This document shows, in pieces, positions 1 to 9,500 of a stretch of DNA of 64,000 nucleotides. The notes under the pieces were generated by a model. That model did not search any database. It saw only the letters and a list, made by a program, of their open reading frames with translations, and had not been told where the DNA came from. This DNA comes from Sisyra terminalis (Eukaryota > Arthropoda > Insecta > Neuroptera > Sisyridae): assembly GCA_958496175.1 (NCBI GenBank), contig OY292276.1:11488001-11552000 (forward strand), in the 5' to 3' direction. Position 1 is the first letter of the stretch. Every line of letters begins with the position of its first letter. The translations under genes and the position numbers were made by a program.

Positions 1-113
1 ATACGAAGAATTTTGAAATTTGAATCAGTCTGAAGATATGTACGAATTTCTTCTGGATACGTCACGTAGCCACCATGAGACCACTTGTGTATTTTATAAA
101 CCTTGTTTACATC
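1..113. repeat. Interspersed repeat, copy truncated by window edge
   Basis: This stretch is nearly identical to 42373-42487, beginning 'atacgaagaattttgaaa' in both. The second copy is longer upstream and carries two TGACGTCA octamers. Both copies stay open in one forward frame (reading NQSEDMYEFLLDT), so the repeat may derive from a coding element, but I do not recognise the product. Confidence 0.6.
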
Positions 114-448
114 ATACAAACGTCCGATTGAAGAAAAATATTCTCCGTTTTCAAATCGATTTATTATTAAACAGTTTAATTATTATAGGATTAAGTAATT
201 GATTCTTTGACAGTCGAAGGTCGCCTGTATTTACAAATGAGAGGCCCAAACTATCCGAAATATTTGGAATCAAGTTTCATCAAACACAACCGCAATACTG
301 CATGGTGTTTGGCAGGTTTTAAGCAAATAAAGTTTTATTGTATATGATAGATCAAAATATATACAATTTAGTGAAATAAGTTCAAAAAGTAAAGAAAAAA
401 TAAAAATAGATCTATCATTTTCTATAATAAAATAAAAAATTAAACGAA

Positions 449-469
449 ATTTCGCGCAGCTGACGTGGC
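449..469 (+). promoter_or_regulatory. Putative snRNA proximal sequence element (PSEA) of U1
   Basis: Insect snRNA genes carry an external PSEA at about -61 to -41. The matching interval here reads like tttcgcgcagctgacgtggc, and no TATA box follows it, as expected for a Pol II snRNA gene. The placement rests on distance only; I cannot confirm a species consensus. Confidence 0.3.
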
Positions 470-509
470 TTAAACTGAGTATATAGGCAAAAATAACAAC
501 CAGCAAATC

Positions 510-672
510 ATACTTACCTGGCGTAGGGGTTACCGTGATCACCAAGGCGGTTCCCCCAGGGCGAGGCTCTTCCATTGCACTACGGTTGAGTTGACCCTTG
601 CGATTATCCCTAATGTGGATAACTCGGGCGCGTTATTTTTGGTAGTAGGGATCTGCGTTCGCGCTATCCCTG
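510..672 (+). ncRNA. U1: U1 spliceosomal snRNA
   Basis: The 163-nt sequence starts with ATACTTACCTG, the 5' arm that pairs with 5' splice sites. Four stem-loops and an Sm site follow. Stem-loop I is closed by GGGG...CCCC, with loop TGATCACCAAGG (U1-70K binding). Stem-loop II carries CCATTGCAC (U1A binding). Stem-loop III is GCGATTATCC...GGATAACTCG. The Sm-core site ATTTTTGG is at 635-642. Stem-loop IV is the terminal TAGGGAT...GCGTTCGCGC...ATCCCTG. The length matches animal U1 (about 164 nt). The SL1 loop reads CACCAAGG where CACGAAGG is usual (position 543), so this may be a variant gene or a young pseudogene. It is the only RNA polymerase II snRNA gene I recognise in the window. Confidence 0.95.
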
Positions 673-3503
673 GTAAAATAATTCAAAAATTAAACCTTTT
701 CTTACAAGCCTTTTAAGTTATTGTTAGGATATCCTTAGATTTTGGATGTATTTCTTCAAGGCCCAAATGTAATAAACCATATTTGGTGTTTTAATCAAGC
801 ATATTAACCTTATAAGTCATTAGCCTTTTAGGATGTACGTTTAGGCAATTTCAATACAAGCAAGTATACATGGTTGCATACACTCATTATTATGAACATA
901 ATAATGAATTCAAATACAATTATTGATCAATTGAATAACAATAACGTACCAAAACTAAATGACAAGAAATTGTGGAATGCAAAACAATCCTTCTTTCAAA
1001 TGGTGATATGAAATAACATAATGAAAGCTTGAAAAAAATGTAAATATGTAATTCAGGAATATGAAACCAGTTTGAGGTATTTATTATTTGTTGTCAATTG
1101 TATTTACATTTACAACTGTATCCGAATCCATAAATAACACCTTTGATCTGTCTTGTTCACACATTTTGGCCTTCAAGCATTACTATGTTATTATCATATC
1201 ACCCACTGAGAGTAGAATTTTTGCAATTTCACACCAATTAGGAATGAAGCCGGTTTTGATAATCATTATGGAACAAAGGCCAATAAAATTAACATAAATA
1301 TCTTTCTACCTGCATTCTATAGTACGATTCAAGAATCGGTAAATTGATTTGGATAATATTTTGTTTTCAGGTATATCTTAGTGTTTCGACAAAAATAAAG
1401 TATAAAGGTCACAATCAAGTCTAATTTAAATAGATGTACCAATATTTTATTTTGGTTTTACTTTTGGTTCTAATTTAAAGCCAGCTTTCTTGATTTGATA
1501 GAAACTTTGTAATTAAGTTTATCTGACTTTTCTTCAGAAAAAAGGGTACCTATTTAGTATTTAAGTTTATTATTAATTAGCTGATCCCCGCGACTTCGTC
1601 TGCGTAACGTAGGCGTAGATTATGTTTTCTTTTCAAATTTGCCATTTGTAGTGGTATATGAAAATTTTTCTTATTTCTTTTACGAAAAACATAATCATAC
1701 TTAAAAACACAATTTTGTCTCGACTTTAAAAAGACACATTTAATAAACTGTTACTTAGAATAAAATAGTTATGTATAATGATCAATTAATTTTCAAAAAA
1801 TATTTATAAATATCTAAAAAGAGTATGTTCAATTGCGTATACCTTTGGTAGGTATACCTACCGTAGACCAAATAATCTGTAAATCAATCAGCATCTATAC
1901 AAAATAAAAAATATCGCCAAGTTCAACAAAGTTGATCTTAATTATAAGTAAAATGCGGTGACCATGCGACATTTTTCAAATAACTTACATTTTTAAACTT
2001 GTGATATCTTTCGAATGGAATGTTCAAATTGAATAATTCAAAAAGTTATATAATGGTATTGAAGCAAACTTAAATATGAAGTCATTTATTTTGATAAGGA
2101 TTAATCCCAAAGTATAAATAAAAGAGCTTTTATAGCGGTGGCATTTATATATATGTTTTTAAATGAAAAGCACTTATTGTGACATAACTATAATAGTTAG
2201 ACATATGCTGTCGCTCTAGTTTTTGTAGATAATGATATGTTCTGCAAAATCATACTAAATCATTTTGTTCTATAACCAATAGTTTTCGCAGAGCACGCGA
2301 TTTAAGAATGTTTTTTGGTAATTTTTTCAGACCTTGGGTTACATTATTGGAGTTTTAGTGTGGATCCCTAACTTTTTTGAAAATTTAATATAGCCCATGT
2401 TCACCGGAAATAGTGTAGCTTCCCAACAGTGAAAGAATTTTTCAAATCGGTTAAGTAGTTTCGGAGACTATTCAAAGCAAACAAACAATCAAATCTTTCC
2501 TCTTCATAATAATAGATAATAAAAGAAGCATTCAGAAGAACGCCGACTAAAATTAATTAATGGATCCCCATTAATTTGATATTAATTAAATATCTATGTT
2601 CTTTCTTAAGATATCAAAAAATCAGAATATTTTAAATCAGGGGTGGCCAACCCGAATGATATTGAGAGCCATTTCGGAAATGCATCCTAATTCTGTGGAC
2701 CACCATTAAAGTTATATATCTAAAATTCTCCATACTAAATTTGGATATACTGTTAAAATTTTTATCTGTGAATGTTTTTGTCCATTTCTTACGTCAGTAA
2801 CATACCTGCGGCCGTAAAAAACCGCATTTTCCAACGGTCCCCTTAAACTACTAATACTTTATTACTACGATTGTGAAGTGATTTTTAGAGCCTAGAGATA
2901 TAGTAAATTTTCTCGGGACTTATTTGAAATATGTATAAATTGGAGGATAGTTATAAAAGATACAAAAAGGGATTCTGCAAGTTGCTAGGGGAGAGGTTTT
3001 TAATGTTCCAAGAAAATATTTTTAAATCCAAGTTATTTATTTACAGTCATTATATGCATTATATATAGTGGCAGTATTATGGGTATTATGTATAGTGGTA
3101 GGACAACGTCTGGCGGGTTCAGCTAGTTTCTATATATTTAAGTCTATCATCCCTGATTTAATTAAGGTCTTCTATACCTTTTACAATCGATATACTTTGA
3201 TCAGATCACCAAAATTCAAATTTCTACTACTTATTACTTACTGATATTACTGACTTTTACTATCTCGTACACATTTCAATGAAAAAGAGTGAATAAGAAA
3301 TATTGATACGAATGTATTTCACAAGAGTACGCTACTAGTTGTATATATGAAGTTTTAAATATCTAGAAACGTCAAACAAGCACGTGGATGTATATTTGTG
3401 TAGTTTGTTGCTTAAGCCAAAAACATTTTTCAGTTATTTTTAGCATACTATTTGGAAAATGTAATATTTTATAAGGGAACTACAAAATATCTAAAATTTA
3501 AAT
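673..3503. other. Intergenic region between U1 and THADA
   Basis: I see no gene here. The stretch contains a long decayed element (1578-2520), a hAT-like terminus at about 2638 (CAGGGGTGGCCAACCC) with no matching right end, and a 3' fragment at about 3095-3127 (ggacaacgtctggcgggttc) of a type common at insect repeat ends. The rest is AT-rich with no persistent ORF. Confidence 0.6.
1578..2520 (+). mobile_element. Decayed non-LTR (RTE-like) retroelement or derived repeat
   Basis: It begins agctgatccccgcgacttcg. Its first ~380 bp are repeated at 26890-27266 with high identity (shared cgaaaaacataatcatac-type and ggtagac...accaaataat blocks). It ends with caaacaaacaatcaaatc and a TA-rich microsatellite tail (ataataatagataataaaa), which is typical of insect RTE-type 3' ends. 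No open frame remains. The family assignment is an inference from the tail style. Confidence 0.5.
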
Positions 3504-6500
3504 ATGTCCAATATAAATTTTGAGCTATTTGAAGTCCATCGGCACCTATTCGATGAAAGTAACCTACAACAAATACAATAAAATCTATAAAAACTAACGA
3601 ATTACATTTTTTGTAGGAGAAAAAGAATTATTAATAAAAGTTTCTACCGACCTACAAAATTCTGATACCAAAATTCAAATTGATACCATCAAAACAGTAA
3701 AATTGAAATTAAGTATTGGCTACCTTATATTTAATATATCTATATTTTTAGCTTTTTAACGATCTTACTAATTGTAAGGAAAATTTAGAGAAAACTAATA
3801 ATATCGTTAAGATATTAGCCTTTACCTATGCAATAGCGACGTACAAACATCCGATCAAAAAATCCCTATCACGATTTATTTCTACCAATGCATTTCTGGA
3901 GGAAATATTCATTAAAAATTTGTCTAACTTTATCAAAATTCTCATAAACGATATAAGACATGACATGCTTTTGGAATGCTTTGAAAATTTTCCTCCTGGC
4001 GTAAAAGCCATTGGCCAAAACATTGATGTTATACTACCAAGTCTCATTGATGCAACTGAAAAATGCTTGATAGGCATAAAGTATTAATATTCTATGAAAA
4101 TTTACTTTGTACTTTAAACATTTTTTTTGTAGTATAAGTCCAAAAAAAGGGGAAAATCAGGATAAAATTAAGCTACACTTGCTATCCAGAATTACCTTAT
4201 CATTAGTTTCCCAATGTAATATTTCAAATGTAAATCTGTTGAATCCATTGTCGATAATAGCATCGCAAATTATTCATAATATTTCCGTGGCTAATGATGT
4301 AAAAGGCAATTTTGGAATTGTTTTGGCCACTTGTATTAAATTGCAAAAGTCGGAGAAACTTTTGTTGGATGTAAGTAATGAAAAACATGTAAGAAATTTG
4401 TATAAGAATGTGGGCTTTATGGAAAAAAAATTACTATTTCAACATAGCATTAATGTTTTGACGAATATTTGGGTACTTCTTAGGAAATATTCGATATTTT
4501 AGTTCAAACTTTAAGATATAAAAGATTTATTCTTAATATAAATACCAATTACAATATTTTGATGTTGAAATTCTTGAATTTTTCAAGAAATATTGAAATT
4601 CGGTGAACAGTTATGAATTAAAGCTGTTGTTGCTAAAAATTTTATTTAACCAGGCGATTTTTATCGCATATTTTCTCCAATAATTATTTCCTCTGTTTGT
4701 CTGTCGAAAAGGTTATTTCTTTGAAAGTTTTTCCTAAAAACTTTAGACGTTCTTTAGGATCTATTTTTGCATATATGTAAGATTTAATTTCTTAATATCA
4801 CTCCCAATTACTATCATTTAGGTGGTATGGATTTTCTTCTTTTACCAGAAGATGAATGAGCATTCAATCATTGTGGTTGGAAAAAGTTTTCATTAGACTG
4901 TGTATACAATATATAAGATATATTGCGGTCCAATTTTTACAGTATAATTTAATATAATAATATAAAAAAATCATACCATAAATATAAATTTGAACATAAG
5001 TTCAAACAAAAATATTCGTGACGTATTGCCCAGATACGTATTTCGATCGCCAAGCAATCTTCATCAGTGGTCATCAAGTAGTTTGGATTACTCCGTAACT
5101 GCTTTGTGATGATTCACAAAATAATCACGGATTGACCTCAATTTATATGTCGTGCCTTTCTCTTTTTGCAATGTGATTATGGACGGGGGTGTTCCCAAAT
5201 TTCTTTACTTATTTTGATTAGTCTTCATTAGAATTTTATCTTCTTAATCTTAGTATATCCCATTTTTTAGTACTAGTCCCAAAAGATTTCTAAGAATTCT
5301 AGCCAGTGGCGTAGCTGGGTAACCAAGGGCCCTGGGATAAATTAAAAAATGGGGCCCACTGTCGTGTAATCTGATTAGGTTTTATCAAATTAAAAAATGA
5401 AATATTCAAATACTTTAGAAATGCTAAGCTATTTAAACTATTTTTTGTGCACTGCAGGGCAGGTAATAAAAATATTAAATAGTACCAACATAAATTACAA
5501 TTAATACTTGGTGTAGGTTTGGCTAATAAAACGAAATAGATAAGATTCAAGGGTTTATTATACAAAGGTCGGGCCTACCAACTGACTAAATAACAATTAT
5601 ATTTACATTTTTTTCCTAGTTTTAGTTTTCGCAAAAGTATCAATGACTTCGTTAAAATCCAGGCTTGATGCGGTTTTATTTTCAATTGCTATTAGCAATA
5701 AATATCGGAGTCGAGTTTGGCTCATATTGTTTCTTAAATAATTTTTTATTATTTTTAATTTGCTAAATGACCTGTCAGCTGCTGCAGAAGTGACAGGAAT
5801 TGTAAAGAATAATAACATTGCTGTAAATTCTTCCGTTAGGTCGCATTCTAGCACTCCATATTTGCTCATTATTTCCTTGTATAATTGGTGAACTTCCAAC
5901 TGAATTTCCAAAAGTTCAGTTCGATCGAAATTTCTGGTAAGGATTCGAGGACCCCCTGAGCTTAAAGACCCCGGGGCACTGCCCCGCCTAGCCCCTAGGT
6001 GGCTACGCCACTGATTCTACCTTCTCTGATTTCTATTTTTTCTATTCATTAGAGCTTATTTATTTCATTTAATAATTTAACATTTGAACAATCTATTGAA
6101 ATGATCATTATGTGCTTCCGAAGAAAATTTACGTAAATTTCACTTCCTGATGAAGTTTAGTGCTATGCTGAAATAAGATTTGATTTTTTCATTGAAGTGT
6201 ACAATTCTATGATTTCTTTTGAACGTTTTAATTTCATTATAATGACCATACAAAAATTTTATATGTTTTAATGTGTACAAATTCCATTTAGGAATTGGAA
6301 ATTTTTATGTTTTCTGAATTTTCAACTGAAGCCAAAATATCTTTTTCGGTTGGAGTATTAAATGTTTTATCTAAAGAAGGACTATGTAATGCTTGGCTCG
6401 ATTCAATCCCCACAGGAATTAGAATCGGATTTTACTTATTCGAATTGGCAGATTCTTCCAAGTATCACTAATTTACTAATAAGTGTTAGATTTTAGACCT

Positions 6501-9500
6501 AAAAATTATTAATTTTTTAGTATTCTTTTAAACATGGAATTACTATTAGTGGTTTGTCGTGGAATTTTACAATTGTGCAAACTATTTCCAAATCTAATAG
6601 TTTCCAATCCAAAAAATTATGTGGACAAAGTTTTAGATTTCGCTTGCACTTTGTTGGATTATGTGGCAGACGTACGGCAAATCGCCAAATCGATTGTTCG
6701 ATTTATCATTAAAGAGGCACAAAAATTGAAAAATAAAGGTATTAAGTTGAATTGGAATAGAGGTGAAGTTCATTGGAGTTTTTGTTTTTAGGGGATGATC
6801 AATATTTGATTGGGGCAATAAAGCGAATTTTGCTTTTGGGAAATGAACGTAATGTGTTGTATACGTGCATGTCGGTTATTAGCATGGAAGCCGGATGTTT
6901 AGAGTTGTTGCAATTGCAACCAAATTTGGTGGAAGAATTATTGAAATCTTTGGTGTTTGCAGAAGTTTCCTCGACTGTAAGATGATTGATAGTTGAAAAA
7001 AATGGGCATTTTGCATTGAAGCGGAGTCTATTATTTAATCGTTTGATTAGATTAGATTTTCAATTGCTTTGTTAAAATTATATTAGGTTTTAACTTTTCC
7101 TTGTAGTGATGATTTTCTTCTAACATCTCATTGTTTTTAAATAGATGATAAAAATCAGATCTCAGCTTTAAAATTGTTTAAATAAGAGAAAAATTCAGGT
7201 TGTTTAAGATCTTTAATTTTTTAATATTTTATTATTTCAAAAAGCAACGTTTCGTTACGTAATCGTAACTTCCTCAGGCTTCTTGATTCACAAAATTTAA
7301 TATTTTTAATTTAATTCAATAAAAATGATATAAAAAGATTGAAGTAAATTAAAAATATTAAATTTTGTAAATCAAGAAGCCTGAGGAAGTTACGATTACG
7401 TAACGAAACGTTGCTTTTTGAAATAATAAAATATTAAAAAATTAAAGATCTTAAACAACCTGAATTTTTCTCTTATTTAAACAATTGTTTTTAAATCTTC
7501 ATCTTTCTTTTCATTCGGAACTTACACGGTTCTCTACGGATGTTTCCAATCTTCTTAAAGCAGAAAACCGTTTCTTCTATAATCATAAATCGTGTTTTTT
7601 TTGGTAGGGATGTGCGAATATTCGAATTTTTGAATTATTCGAATCGAATTCGAATTATTTGATTCGAATTTCGAATCGAATTATTCAAATAATAATTTTC
7701 TATCACCAAATTAATCAATATCGATAGAAAAGTTTTTTTTTTAGTTATAATCGACTTAAGGGGTTAGGGGTAGTCAGAAAGGGATAGTCAGTAGCATGAA
7801 AAAAAAATATTTTTTAATATTTTTTTTTGCTAGTAAATTATTTTATTTTAGAAAAGTAAGAATATAGCATTAATACATTATGTTTCGACTTGACTTCATC
7901 AAAATTTCAAAAAAAAATAAATAATAATTTTAAAAGTTATGGCTGTTTGTTCAAAACTATCTTTTTTGAACTGGTGATCACTGTAATTCAAAAACCGTTC
8001 GGTAGATTTCAATGAAATTTATACAGCTTTTGAAAAACACGAAAAACTAGTGCCTGATCGAAAGATTTTTTTTTCTTAATTTCGATTTTTTTATAAACAA
8101 TTAACTGTTGTGTATACAATATATAAAATATATTGCAGTCCAATTTATGTAGTATAATTTAACACAATAATATACAAAATCAATACAATAATATACAAAT
8201 TTAATATAAAAATATACAAATTTAATATAATAATATATAAACTTAATATAATAATATATAAAAAATCATACCCCCAACATAAATTTGAACAGAAGTTCAA
8301 ACAAAAATATTTGTGACGTATTACCCAGATACGTATTTCGATTGTGAAACATCACATAGAAGTTACGGAGTGATCCAAACTACTTGATGACCACTGATGA
8401 AGATTGCTTGGCAATCGAAATACGTATCTGGGTAATACGTCACGAATATTTTTGTTTGAACTTCTGTTCAAATTTATGTTGGAGGTATGATTTTTTTATA
8501 TATTATTATATTAAGTTTATATATTATTATATTAAATTTGTATATTATTATATTCAATTTGTATATTATTGTATTGATTTTGTATATTATTGTGTTAAAT
8601 TATACTACATAAATTGGACTGTAATATATTTTATATATTGTATACACAGTATAACTGTTCAAAGTCAGCGAAAAAATCTTATTTGAATTAACTGTTGTTT
8701 TTTTCCCGAAAATTCAGAAAAAAAATTCCTGAGGCCGCCATTTTGTTAATTTTTTTTAAAAAAAAAGCTTCGATCAGGCACTAGATTATGTATTAATAAA
8801 ACTATTTTTTTCTGTCCGATTGATTTTTGATGAATCCCCAAGGATTTGTGATGATCACCACAAGGGACTTCTGGAGAAACTGGGTCCACACAAACAGCCA
8901 TAACTTTTAAAATTATTGATTTTTTTTTTTGATGTTTTGGTGAAGTTAAGTCGAAACAGAACGTATTAATGCTATATTCTTACTTTTGTAAAATAAAATA
9001 ATTTGGCAAACAATATTCAGAGGATTAGGATCAATATTTACCAATCAATCAATGTTTACCAATTTATCATCATTGAGGATCTGAAACTTTACAATAATAA
9101 AATAATTTACTAACAAAAGAAATTATTAAAAAATATCATTTTTTCATGCTTCTGACTACCCCTAACCCCTTAAGTCGAATATAACTAAAAAAAAAACATT
9201 TCTATCGATATTGATTAATTTGGTGATAGAAAATTATTATTTGAATAATTCGAACTATTCGAATTTCGAATCGAATGTCATTATTCGATTCGATTCGAAC
9301 GATATTCGCACACCTCTATTTTTTTGGCATCCAATTATCGGAAAAGTAATTGAATCATACAATTACATAATAGTCCCACGCCAATTCACTATGTCTGAAA
9401 TAAATATTTAGGATAATTTTTTTGGGGTTTAGGTTCACAGTACTTATGTGACAATAATTAAATTCGATTCATCTCCAATGGATTTATGGATGAAAACCTG

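Larger units (their letters stand above)
7172..7486. repeat. Fold-back element with paired hammerheads (THADA intron 7)
   Basis: This is a near-perfect palindrome of about 315 bp. The left aattgtttaaataagag matches ctcttatttaaacaatt at the right, and both arms continue through acaacctgaatttttctc and the ribozyme segment. The short spacer is at about 7320-7340. Each arm holds one hammerhead (minus strand left, plus strand right), so the ribozymes are head to head. There is no ORF. Confidence 0.85.
7605..9318. mobile_element. Long palindromic hAT-like MITE, interrupted by a second palindrome
   Basis: The termini TAGGGATGTGCGAATA and TATTCGCACACCTCTA are inverted repeats and are followed by long complementary arms (for example ccccttaagtcgaatataac at the right, matching left-arm sequence near 7745-7765). 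Flanks of ttttttgg on both sides are consistent with an 8-bp target duplication, though homopolymer-rich. GTGTGCGAATATTCG-type ends are common in hAT MITEs. The arms break at about 8095 and 8755 around the family T palindrome, which therefore inserted later. The element fills THADA intron 7. Confidence 0.75.

Noticed and set aside
270..575. 101-codon minus-strand ORF overlapping U1
   Set aside because: It is antisense to a clear U1 snRNA gene and its start lies within the RNA; composition explains it.
8384..8686. 100-codon ORF with repeated IYYYIKF-like units
   Set aside because: It is a translation of the family T palindrome's TA-rich repeats and hammerhead, not a protein.
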